A stretch of DNA of 64,000 nucleotides. Source: Diphasiastrum complanatum. Its lineage: Eukaryota > Streptophyta > Lycopodiopsida > Lycopodiales > Lycopodiaceae. Positions 33,447 to 46,755 of the stretch are shown here, piece by piece. The stretch lies in the NCBI GenBank assembly GCA_029204225.1, contig CM055103.1, forward strand, positions 26,710,293 through 26,774,292. Reading direction: 5' to 3'. The notes under the pieces are model-generated. The model was not told where the DNA came from, did not search any database, and worked only from the letters and a program-made list of their open reading frames with translations. Position numbers and translations under genes: made by a program. The first letter of the stretch is position 1, and every line of letters starts with the position of its first letter.

Positions 33447-36400
33447 TTGGTCGCCCTCTTGTAAACACTCGTGGAATTCCAAGAGAATAGTTATAAGGCT
33501 TACAATTGTAAAATATAAAGGAAATGCACACATATATATACCCTTCCAAATGACTATCTAACTTCTTGTAGATGACTATCTAACTTTTCCTACAAGCTAC
33601 TTAAAAAAGAATAAGGTACCCCCAAATGTCAAGTTGGGATACATAATGTCATAATTAGGCCTAGTGGACCCACGAGTCCCTACTATGTAAAAGCATACTA
33701 ACCTAGCTACTCTAAGTTTAATAGGCCTAATGGAGGTGAATAAACCATGGTTAAAAACTCTACCTTTTGGGTCAAAGTAACCTATGGTAATACATCATTT
33801 CCATTTACATAAACTAACACCCTCCTTAAATGAGTAATTTCTAGAGTGGAGTGTATCACTTCCTTCAAATATGATTTCTCCATGAGTAGTCATGATGAAT
33901 ATATTTGCTTTTTGATCTTGGACCTGTTCTAATGCACTTAGCACTCACTTGACTCTCAACAAATGAAAAGAAATGAAATCACAAAGATTTTAAAACTTTC
34001 CAAATCTATCTCTCTTGAAACTAGTTAACTAGCATGTTAGTTTTTGTAAAATCTTGATCAACACACGATCTTCTCTCAATAGAATGAAACTAAGATTCGA
34101 AAAAGCTTGCACACACTCTTGCATGAACCTTTTCAACAAGAGCTCCAATCAAAACTTTGAAAATATTAATGATTTCAATCTATTAAAGAGTGTACAACCA
34201 CAAGCAAAGTTGCACCCAAACATTTGAAACGTGTTTAAAACGTTAGATTAGCAAGATGGTAACATCATTTCCAACAAAGTGAATGATCATACTCATTTAT
34301 AACAAAGCCTTAGCATACCAACTCCTTGGTGCTTGCTCAAGGCCATACAAACTCTTTTGTAGAAGACACACATGATTTGGCTTTGGAGGTGAAATGTAGC
34401 TCTCGGGTTGCTCCATGTACACTTCCTCCTCAAGATCACCACTCAAAAATGCATTTGTAATGTCCAATTGCCATAGATCCCATCCATAAAGAGTAGCAAG
34501 AGAAATGATGATCCGAATACTCACCATCTTTGCCACGGGTGCAAAGGTTTCATTATAGTCAATCCCATGTTCTTGAGCATATCCTTTTGCCACCAACCTT
34601 GCCTTGTACTTGTTGATAAATCCATCTTGGTTTGTCGTAACCTTGAAGATCCATTTGCATCCAATAGCTTTCTTGTCCTTAGGTAACTCCACCAATCTCC
34701 ATGTTCCATTCTTCATAAGAGCTTGATACTCAAGATCCATTGCTTGGATCCACTCCTCTTTGTTCCTTGCTTCATCTACACATGTAGGTTCATCAAAAGA
34801 GGTTAGGAAAGCAAAATAATTTCCAGCAACTACTTGCTTACCCTTCTTATCATATGTTAGCCTTGAAGGCTTTTGTCTTTCCCTTGATGTTCTCCTTGGC
34901 TTTTGACTTGATGATGGTCCTTCATCATCACCATCTAAAGTAAGATCCTTTGCATCAACATCAAGAATGTTAGATCCATCCACATCACCATCAATAATGC
35001 TTGAAGATACTTTTGGAATGTTCCCCTCATCAAAAATGACATCTCTACCAACTATCACCTTGTTAGTAGAAGGAATGTAAACCTTGTAGGCTTTACTCAC
35101 CTCACTATATCCATCAAATAACCTTGAAGATGGATCCTCCTTGGTCCTATCATCAAGAGTAATGTTGACATAGCATGTGCATCCAAAAGTTCTAAGAAAG
35201 TTGACACTCGGCCTCCTCTTGAATAGCATCTCAAAAGGTGTCCTTCCATCCAAAATAGCACTCGGCCACCTATTGCACAAGAAATTAGCACACAACAATG
35301 CTTGATCCCAAAATAGCTTATCAAGGTTAGCACTTAACCTCATGGCTTTAGCACATTCACATAAAGTCCTATTCTTCCTCTCGGCCACTCCATTTTGTTG
35401 TGAGGTCCTTGGTGTTGTATACTCCCTCTTCCCATGCTCTCATCACAAAAAGCCTTGAACTTGGTAGATATGTAGTTTCCACCATTGTCACTCAAGCACT
35501 TGATCCTTGTGGAAAATTGGTTCTCCCTTGCATTCTTGAACTTAACAAAGACATCATACACTTCATCCTTGCTTTTTAGTAGATAGATCCATCTACTAAA
35601 ATCATCAATGAAAGTTACGTACATCTTAGCTCCACTATTGCTAATTGTAGTAATTCCATGAATATCCGAATGTACAATTTGAAAAGGTTTTGTAGATCTA
35701 GATGTAGATCTAGTCTTTGTGACTTTGACAAAGCACAAGACTCACAAACATGATTGATGCTAGTTAAGGAACTTGGAAGACCTATCACAATCTTCTTTCT
35801 AGCCATTACCTCCAATGACTTGAAGTTGAGGTGCTCCATTTTTCTATGCCAAACCTCTTGAGTAGGTATTTGCTCACTTGCCACAAATCCAACTTGGTTA
35901 GCAATAACACAAGCATCTAGTTTGAACAACTTCCCTTGCCTTTTACCTTCTGCAATCAAGATATCCTTCCTTTTGATCATGCAAGCATCTCCATCAAACT
36001 CAACTTTGAAACCTTTACTTAGCACTTGACTCACACTAAGTAAATTCTTGGTAATGGAAGGTATGAACAAAACATCCTTCAAATGAACATTCCTATTTGT
36101 AGAGAGAGAAATAGGAATTGTGCCAATCCCTTTGATTGCACACTTACCATCATTGGCCATGTAGATCACCCTCTTGTCATCTTCATATGCCAACAAAGAA
36201 GTGAAGTACTCTTTGTGAAAAGTCATGTGTGAACTTGCTCCACTATCAATCCACCATGGATCTAGATCTCCATCATTAGCAAGCAGACATCACAAAAGCA
36301 TCATCATTTGCATTTTGATCATCCAAACCATCCTCATCAAGAGTAAGATTACCTTGCTTGTCACCTTGATGTCTCTTCTTCTTGTAGCACTCACTTGCAA

Positions 36401-39400
36401 AGTGTCCTTTGATGCCACAATAGAACCACTTGAGCTTTGATCTATCTTTCTTTTTGCCATTTGAAGAAGCCTCCTCTTGATCTTGCCTTTTAAACCACGT
36501 ACTTTTGCTTTTGCCCTTGAATTTGCCCTTGATGAACATAGCCTCCTCTCTAACTTGAGATGTTGATGAAGATCCACCTCTTGCTTGAAGCCTATATTCT
36601 TCATTGATCAAAATCTCTTGAAGATCAATCAAACTTGGCAAAGTCTTTTGCATGGCAAGACTTTGAACAATGTTAGCATGAGCATGCAACAATCCATTAA
36701 GCTTAAATAACGTGAACAAGCTCTCCTTCCTTAATGCTCTCATTAATGCAAGCTAACTCGTCATTCAAAGCTTTCACTCTCAAAATAAAAGTATTTGGAC
36801 TTTCTTCATTCTTTTGCAAACAAGAAAAGATTTGCCTTTTTAGAGTCAACACTCTAGAAGTAGACTTGGATTCATAAAGCTTCTTCAATGAATCCCAAAC
36901 ATCCTTTGATGAAGTACTCTTACCAACTTCCTTGAGAAGCTCATTGGTAACAATCATCTTGATCATGTGTAGAGCCCTTTTGGCCCTCTTGTCATACCTC
37001 ATTTGATCTTGTTGTGTTGCTGGTCTCTCCTCCAAACCTACAACAATATCCAAAACATCATTCATCTCAAGAAGTGATTCCATCCTCACTTTCCACAAGG
37101 AATAGTTGCTTGAGGTAAGCCTATCATTGCCTTCCAACGTGTATCCACTTGATGTAGCAATGTTGCAATGACCTGATCCTTCTCTTCAACCAGTTCCAAT
37201 GCACAAAGCACTCTTTTGAAAAACAACAAATGTTTTTAAAAAGAAATCACAAAGATATGGAACCTCTCAATTCTCTTCTAGCACTTATATCTAGCAAATC
37301 AACACATAGAATGTAGAAATCTTGATCAACCTATGATTTATCCTCAATCTAATGACTCTTGCCGACCATTCCTCTAATCTGCGCAGCGTTCTCCTCCTCC
37401 CACCACCCTATTAGATTTCTTATACTCAACCTTAACAAATCGTTCCAGTAATGAGCATCCTGAAAACAACCGAAGGCCGACAACATATTTTGGACCTTTA
37501 TGAAAATTGGCCTCAATTGCCAAATATACAAGTATGACCAAAATAGCAAAACTAGTTGAAATCTTTCACATAGGCCATACAACACCTATAAATTCATTAA
37601 TGCATCCAAAACATCCAAAACTAGTTGCTCCATCAATCTCGAATACAAATGTAAAGATAAGAGCAAAATCAATAGAATCTAATAGAATGATTTCCAAACC
37701 AACAATGAACTACTCAGCCTCCTCCATTAGTTTTTGCCTATTTATAGCTATGAGAGATGACTCTCTCTCCTCTCTCTATGAGTCATAAAGCTTAAAATAG
37801 CAAATTGAATACACTACTAAATTTGGTCCATATGGCCAAATTACATCAAATAAAGGCCATTGTGTGGGACTTGAGGTCTACCACTTCTAAGACTTGTCTA
37901 AAAATAGTAAATAATACTATTCTAATCACCCACACACGTGTGAAAGTCCGAATAACAATAGGTACAAGTTTGGCCTCCCATTTGACAAAAATTTAGACAA
38001 GCAAACTAGTTGACAATATTTCACATTGATGACATATAATGTCATGTTACTATCTATTTTAACATGGATAATCCATGATCTTTGGTCTCCATTTTACATG
38101 TCATGTTGAAATTTGGATTAATGTATATTTGAAGTGTTGTATAAAAAGATCTATAAAACAAGCACTTGACCTATCCAATCTGAGAGATCTTTGAGCACAT
38201 AGTAAATCTTTGCGGAACGTGACCCACTTTGCAAAGCTTAAAGATGATTGTTGTTGAAATCCAACTAAGACTATTTGCTGGTCAATCTAGGTTATTCAAA
38301 TCCTGTATTGGTATTAAAAATCAATTTTCCCAATATATTACACTTTTAGTGGAGCATTTTCTTGTGAATCATCGAGAATCATAAATTTGTCTCTATCCAC
38401 TTATTCAATGGCATAGGGTGTGATGTAGAAGGCTAAGAAGAGGCTGTTTAGCAACCCAATGTGCTCTTACGTTAGAAGCATGTTTCGTTACGAAGAATCT
38501 TATCTCTATCTACAACCAAATTTCCTGCTTTCAACGACTTTCTATCTACTGCTTTCTATATAATAAACATTTTGTATTTTCCTGTAGACAAAAGAATTGC
38601 CATCTGGGTCTCGGATCACTGACCATCTGGAACGTATATTCTGGATTGTTTTGTAGTGCATCGTGATCTGCTATAACATTGATATAATATATGCTGATGA
38701 GTAATTTGGATCTTAAGCTATTTATGGACACACTTGTCATCATTCTGAGGTGAACGGGAAGTCAAAGGTCTTGAATGAAGTAAGGAAGATCCCTTGGGTG
38801 GGTACTCAGACAAGTACCTTTGTTTGGAAAAGTCTAGTTAAAGATCTTTGTATTCATAGTAGCTTGTTACTTTTGTATTTGGCAAATTGCCATTTTCTTG
38901 CATTACCTAGGGAGAGAGGACTCGTGTCGCAGGCTAGTTGCAGATAGAGGAGGGCTCTGTATCCTATTATTGCCCATATCTTATTATTGAGAAGTTACAT
39001 ATGATCAAAGTTTCCTTCTTTGATGAATGTGTGCAATATCTTCCATGTCAACCTGTTGTGGGATGCTGTTGTGCTTTGTGAACCTCGATAGTGGTTGATT
39101 TTCGCTTTTACAAGCAGCCAGTCTCTAGGTTCTGCTTCAAAGTGCTTGGTGATCCCATATTTGGTTCAGTGGGAGGGCCACTTGCTCAAGAGACACCACT
39201 TTGAATTATATTGATGCATTTTTACAGATGCCAATGTCATTGGTTAAAGCTCAAATGTTTGCTTGGCATTGCTATACAGTCATAGATGCAAAAAGCACGA
39301 CAGAGTTTTGGGATAACGTTTTTATATATTAGGCTAGACTTAAGGACGTGATTTTACTAGGGGACTGCCATTCTTCAAATTTTAAGATGAGTTTACTGAA

Positions 39401-40686
39401 GAAATCTTTCAAGCTTAGTTAACAGGGGTCAGGAAGATTTGACCACCTAAGTAGGGTGTCAAATCATTTTGTTAGCGTTGAAAGGTTCTTTGTTGTTTGA
39501 CTGTTCAATACTCTCGTTTTCGTCTTCTTGATACTATGTTAGAAATACCAAGAGTCTGATAAGCAGCTCAACTGTTGATTGTTCTGTATAGATTTGAACG
39601 ACCTATTTTACATGGGTTGTGCACTCTTGGATTTGCCGTTCGAGCAGTTATTCGCTGTTGTGCTGATGGCGATTCATCCAAGGTTCAAAGCATTCAGTGC
39701 CGTTTTGTGCATCATGTTTTTCCGGGGGAGATTCTTGTTACTGAAATGTGGAAGGATCACTCCAACACAAGGTAAATCTCCTTTTTGCATGCTTGTGAAG
39801 TGATGATTCTAATTGTTAAGTTCTCCCTGTTGACATTTATGAAGTCAATGGCTTCTGATAGAAATGGAGGCTCCAATACAATGTGCATATAATGCAAAAT
39901 GTCCACTCTGTGTCAAAGTTTTTCTCTTTGAATCAATGATAAGTTTTGATCTTACTTGAGTTCAAATTACCTTCTTGGTGCCTTTTTTGATGTTGAGGAA
40001 GTAGTCTTTAGTTGGTGTTGTCCAATACTGGAATATTAATATCTTGAATTTTCGAAGGATTTGGAGGTCGTGTAATCTGCGTGGGATAGAAAGGGGGTGT
40101 CTGGGGCAGCATTGGCAGCGGGAGTGGAAGGGACAGGAGATGAAGGAGGGGGGCCAGAGTGGGAAGCGAGGAGAGGGGGGGGGGGGGGGGGGGGCTGTTA
40201 GTGTGTGGTGAGGGAAGGGGCGCCTGCTGCACAGCAGTATGGGGAAGCTCTTGAACAGTAGAGAGGGCAGCAGCAGGGGCGGAGGAGGTAGAATGGAGGG
40301 TGGCAACCGGTGGGGCGGAGGTAGCAGGTGGGGCGGGGACCGCGGTGGGGTGGAGGCCGCAGGTGCGGAGGCAGTGGGTGGGGCGGAGGCAGCAGGGGAG
40401 ATATCAGGTGGGGCGGAGGCAGCAGGTGGGGTGGGGGGGGGGGGAGAGCTGGAGGGCGACAACAGGTGGAACGGGTGGGGCAAAAGTAGGGGGGAGGGCG
40501 GTAGCAGGTGGAGCGGATGCAGCAGGTGGAGCAGGTGGGGCAGGGGTAGGGTGGAGGGCAGCAGCAGGTGGAGCGCAGGATGAGGTAGGAGGAGATGGAG
40601 GGGGGGGGGTTGGGGCAGCAAGGGCTCCCCCTGGTTTTACGGGCCATGGAGGAGGGCGGACTAGGAGGGGAGGATCACCATCGCTC

Positions 40687-40735
<49 letters not shown>

Positions 40736-42031
40736 ATTGATTGATTCATTAATGTCTTTTCATGCCAAAAGGCATATAAGACGAGAGAAATACATCCAAG
40801 TGTGATAGAAAAACTAGACGGATCCATGCCGTCGAAATAGAATTACTGCGTTAACTAACAAAATGACAACTAAGAAGAGAGAGAGATATAGTCCAAGATT
40901 ATATGGTACGGTTACATGTTCAATTGGACAACTCCTCATTTATCTAAACTCCGCTCTAACTTAGTCGAAACTACACTCTCAATAGTAGCTTTATGCTTGG
41001 TCTCAACAAAATGAATATTGGCATCTCTATAGATCATTCGTTTGCTTGTATCTTTCGCTTCCTGGAGGGATTTTTTCCGTTCCACAACTTGTACAAAAGT
41101 AAGGTCTTCCTTCATCTAGAAAGATCTTAGTATCCTTTAGTTTAGACCGACGTTGTAGCACCTCTCGCCTAGACTCCAACGAAGTGAAGCGTAATACAAA
41201 AGTGTTAACGTCTTTCTTGGTACGCCAAGCTGTATCCAAACTGTTGCTATGATGTTGGAGGTTTTCGTCTAGAAACTTTTTGGCTTCTCCAAGAGCACTG
41301 AGAAATAGGGATGCCCCTTACACAGACATTGAGGGCCTTTTGCTCTCGCAAACGAGTGAACGTGGCGGAAATGAACGAGACTGGGGCACTCGAATTACCT
41401 GGACGTTTTAAGGATGTCTGCCCATGAAACCTCCTTCCGACTTTCTTTCTCACTTTCGTGAATAGTTTCAGTTGGTGTTGGTGTTGATATTCTTTCTTTA
41501 GCCTCCCCATGACCTCTTTCTTAACATCTGCTATAGAAGATTCGAGTCGCTGCACATGTGAAAGCAACTGCTAGATCATATTTTGTTGGGCTTTGATCAT
41601 TGTCTTCTAATATTCCACTATGTTGTATAGCTTGTTGGTGTCTTCACACAGTAGAGGGATCAGATGAGTCAGATCATGCCTTGGAGTAGATGGATTCGAT
41701 TCCTGACTGGGAGTTAAGGAAAGAGCAATATTGGGCTCAGTATGAGACAAAGAAGGAGATATTGGGCAGATAAGATCGAGACACTAGAGCAGGTGTCGTT
41801 GGAGATGTAGATGTAGAAGGCTCTGATGAAGATGGTGCGATTTGAGGTGATGCCTGCGATTTTGCAAGTGAGCAGGGAGTGGAGCTCCCCCTGCTACCTA
41901 TTTTTTTGTTCTTGGCCATCTTCTAGCTAGCAAAAAAGCCTGAACTGCAGTAGCCAGCGATGGACCAGGATGAATAGACCAACCAGCACAGATCGAGATC
42001 ATAAATTGATAGCTTGTTGGTGTCTTTACAC

Positions 42032-42122
<91 letters not shown>

Positions 42123-44481
42123 TTATTAATGTCCATGAAATACCCTAAGGTACAAAGGACTAATGAACATGTACATGTCAAGTGCTATCATCATGGTACA
42201 ATATATGTCTCTCCACCTTCAAAATAATGATGTATAGTATGCTATGACACTGTCATTGAGCGAACTGCGGATCTCTGTCTCTGAGTGGATGGTCGGTGTC
42301 GTCTCTGTTGCCGTGAAGCTGTAGGCTGTGGCCTGTGAGCTGGCTGTCTCTCTGATTGTCTACATTGTCTATGCCGTCCATGTGTGGAAGCATTCGGAAT
42401 CTCAGCCTCTCCATCAGAATCGGTACTCTCCTGTCTCTGTCTCCGACGGGATAAACAATCCGGTATACTCAGCTGTATCAAGGGGAGGGTGTCAGCGTCT
42501 AGCCTCTCCATGCGCAGGTCTGACCTCTCTCGAATCATCAGTGCAACACATCTGGGGTCCTCATAAGATATCAAGGTAGAGAGTGTGACTGGGTGATCTC
42601 GAAACAATTAATAATATCTCCCTCGGATCTCATGGTAACCTGGGCATTTGAAGAGAAAATGAAACTCATCCTCTACATCGTGTGTATCACACATACTACA
42701 AATTTGAGCATGTCGCAGCACTATATCTGCTAGTCTCAATGGCTAGCTGGTGAGAGGAAACCCAAAAATGACCCATCACTGTCCGCAGTCTACGTGAGAT
42801 ACTCTCCACCAGATATCCGGGACTATAGGATACCCATCGGGATCCCGAGATAGAAAATGTGCCCGATAAAACTCAGTCTTCACCCCATATTAACCCTGCC
42901 AAGTGCTCTGAAGGTATGCCCTATGCAGGTGGCCTTGAACATACTAATGAGTACCAGCTGGTAGATTAGTAATATGAATACCCAATGTAGAGAGGAGACG
43001 ACAGGCCTGGGAATACCACGAGAAGGAGTGTCCCTCAGAATGTAAGTGTTGGGATGGTGACAAAGCTGCTGCAACATAGTGTGTGCCTCCACCTTGAAGA
43101 TCCTCCAGTTGATGTATGAATGTGAGAATATGGAACAATGCCTCTAGCTGAATAGGGGGGACGACAAACTCCACCAGTATAATATGATGTGGTACAGAGG
43201 GCTTACCCCGTATCATCCGAGATAGCATATGAATCTGAATTCGTGAGATGCGTGCCCACTCGGTGGCCGTCAGGTTAGAACTCCATGTCTCTGATGCGTA
43301 CAGGGATGAGGGGACTACCATAGTGTCAAAGAGTCGGCACTTACTAGTCGCATCCCTAATGTGTGAGCTAAAACATAGTCTCTCCAAATCTACCAATGAT
43401 GCATAGCCCTTCCGTAACCTGGAAACTGCCGCCTGTCGCATGCTGAAAGTGGGACTAGAAAATACCACGCCCAGGTATGTGTAGGAGTCAACTACCTCAA
43501 GTGGATGTCCATCCCATAGAAGCTCCTGCCGTATCATGAAGGATCTGGAGGTGTTAAACACCATAACTTTGGTCTTGGCCACATTCACTAACAGTCCCCA
43601 CTGTATACAAAAGGAGTGAAGCGCATCCAGATGCCGCTGCAAGTCTTCCCTTGTCCTCGAAAGCAAAACCACATATAATAGGATAGCAATAATGAGGTCA
43701 CCCAATGTACATCCCTCTCCTCCGTCTCTCTGTATAACCTGCTCAAGGTCATCTATGTATAAACCAGAGAGTGTAGGTGAAAATGGGCATCCCTGCTTAA
43801 TCCCAATAGTACTCTCTATCTCTGGTGATACAACTCCTGATACTCAAATCCGGCCAATAACTCGTCTGTACAATGCCACAACTGCCCAGTGCCTATATGA
43901 TATCCTCTTCGAAGCCACGATCCTGAAGCCTCTGTATCAATAAATGTCTAGGCACAGAGTCAAAGGCTTTGCGGAAATCCACAAAGCAACAGTATACACG
44001 CTCTCTCCTAGCCTTAGCCTCCTCAATGATCCGATGTAGTATATCCTGGTCTGAAACCAGCCTGGCCAATGGCATGTAGTGCCAGATGTGATAGCGCGGT
44101 TGAAAAGGAAAGAGAGGAAAGGTGAGAGGATGTTAGCGACATGCTTCAAAAGTTGAGCCTCTAATTCGTCAATGTCTTTGGCTTTATGTAGGTGTAATCG
44201 ATTGATGGCCTCTTCTACTGTCTGGAGAGAATATGTCAGAGGTACATGTGTATGGGTGTGTGGGAAGTGGAGGTGCATCAGGTACAGTATACAACGATGT
44301 GGCATAGGTCACCCATGTGCTAAGATCTATGATCCGGGGTGGAGGTGCTTGTGAAAGGAATTTTTGCCAAAATGATCTCGACGAAGAGCTAAAGAGAAGG
44401 TCCATCATCTTCTTCCCCTAGCAGATTTCATATGTAATTTTCTTTTTTTGGGTGGTTCTACGATATACACGAGATAAGTCC

Positions 44482-44555
<74 letters not shown>

Positions 44556-46709
44556 AAGCATTCACATAGTTCCTCTTGCTTAAGCAAGACCAAACCCTTT
44601 GAAACCTTTATTCATAAGCCAACAAGGTAAAATATAGCTGAAAAGTAAATACAGTACAGTAAAGCACCATAAAGCAAGACTTATTTCAAGACATCCAATT
44701 GGTACCTGCCACCATCCCACAACACAAAATCACGCGAGTTAGTATGTAGGGAAGACAGGTGTCAAAGCTGAATGTCAGTTGCTATCCATGGACAAAATAA
44801 GCATTGCTACTTAACAGCTGAATTAAAATGAAAAACATAGTCCATTCTTCCCATTCACTTATAACTTTTAGCGATAGGCTAAGCCGTCATATTACCGTAT
44901 CAGGGCAAAAGCCATGGTGATCAGTGTAACAGGCATTAGACCATATCAATGATTACATCTTATTTCAAATCAAATGAATGAAAGGGTGCTTACTAAACAT
45001 ATGCAAATTGTTTTTACGAGAAAATTTATTAAGGTTGAGCAGGGACACACGTATAACGGTATTAGAGCAAATCCATGCTATGCTAACCCGTGGACCCATA
45101 AAAGAGTCGTGTAATGGTGTCAAACCCCTTGAGCATATCCATGCTTTCCAAAGGGTGTTCAAGCTCGATTATTAGTTTTAATTACTAGTGTAAACTTGAA
45201 AGGGTACGTGTAAAAATTGCGAATTTATTAGCGCTGCCATTTCTTCTAAAAAAAAAGTAAGTAAAGAGTCGATGACATGTATAATCTCAATGAATATGTT
45301 AGGGCAAATCCATGCCATTCTAACATTAGAGACTATATTAACCCTTGTGCAAATCCATGCAATCCAAGGGTAGAGTATGTCAAAGACGGGTACCTTGCGG
45401 TAATAGATAAAATACTCGTTTTTGTAATTTTTTTGATAAAGTCGAAATGCTGAAAAAAAACCTAATCTCATACCTGGATGGTAGTGACAGTGTAATCCTG
45501 AGAAGGTGATGCCATGATGTACTCGGTACTATCGTTTCTATTATCACAACAAGGCTTATTGATGAGCATGAAAAACGTAAGGGTGCAAGTAAAGGTAATG
45601 GAGGTTTTTGATCATGTTCAGTACACTTTGATCACAGCCAGTATGAAAGAAATACATGATATTATAGTTCGTTCTGTAAGAGCTTGAGTGTTATCATACC
45701 TGTGATTGGTATAAACTTTGCTCTTATCAAAAGATAAGAGTAAAGCTCTGGAAATGTATACTGCAAGAGATTATCATGAAAGAGTTACAAACAGTAGAAA
45801 GTGCTCATGGCAAACACTCGGCTAAGTAGAGTAATCGAAGATAGGATATCAACGTAATCAATTGCATATTAGTTGTTTAGAACAGAAAGTATATCAAGCA
45901 GAAGTATTGCTATGCGTGAGCAGCAGTGTGGTTGCTGTAAAGAACCTCAAGCAATCAATCAAAGAGAAAGCTGGTTTCCTTATCGAGTTGCTATGGAAAC
46001 AAAGTTGGATTACCAGCGCATTTCTATGTACTCAAATACGTTTGAAGAGAAGCAATACTTCAATCATACAATTATCATGCTAAATAGGCAGAATGTTAGC
46101 ACGCCATCGCTGTCTATCAGCGTATTACTATTTCAAAAGCGGAATGCTCAACGGTTTTCCGCGATCAGAGAGATCGTTTGCCGCGATCAGAGAGATTGTT
46201 TTCAATGGCGGCCAATCGCGATCAGAGTGTGTATATTCAAGAGCAGCGAACAGCTATCAGGGATCGCGTTTATGTATGCGATCAGCATCGTGCTATAATA
46301 GTTATCAAACAGTGAGTGACGACATAAAGATTGCGCATAGTGACGGCGCGCTGTCTGTCCGCGCACTCATTCCACATATAGTAAAAAACCAGAAGCACTT
46401 GGTTGATGTACATACCTGAGCGTGATGATGCTTGAAGGAGGCTGAGCGCATCCAAAATTCCCTTTTGCAAGAGAAGAGAGAAGATGAAGAGACGAAGAAG
46501 AAGAGGGGGAGGCTTTCAAAGAAAAGCAGTGTGTTTTATAGTAAATTTGGTGCGTAAGTGTGAAGCTTCATGGAAGGGGCATTACATTAATGAGGGTACC
46601 AATTTAAAAACGAAATTCCTGCTAAGAGCTTACACCTTTTAGAGGTGTGCCACAAACTTAGACAATTTAGAGCAAGAGGGGGTAGCGTGAAATAAGATAC
46701 TGTATACCC

Positions 46710-46755
<46 letters not shown>

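Larger units (their letters stand above)
33315..37137 (-). mobile_element. Antisense copia retrotransposon, rearranged
   Basis: From right to left: gag start (37137), protease, integrase, part of RT ending at 34297, then about 460 bp resembling the element's own 5' leader, then a purine tract and an LTR (33819 to 33315). The RT C-terminus with YVDD and the whole RNase H are missing. The segment 33900-34100 resembles 37170-37350 (the gag leader). Either an internal deletion with a template jump or a join of two elements explains this. No 5' LTR was found right of 37137. Confidence 0.82.

Noticed and set aside
39962-40689. Pro/Leu-rich and Gly-rich ORFs up to 219 codons on both strands
   Set aside because: Composition of a G-rich minisatellite in an ECH2 intron; no start context, domain or splice evidence.
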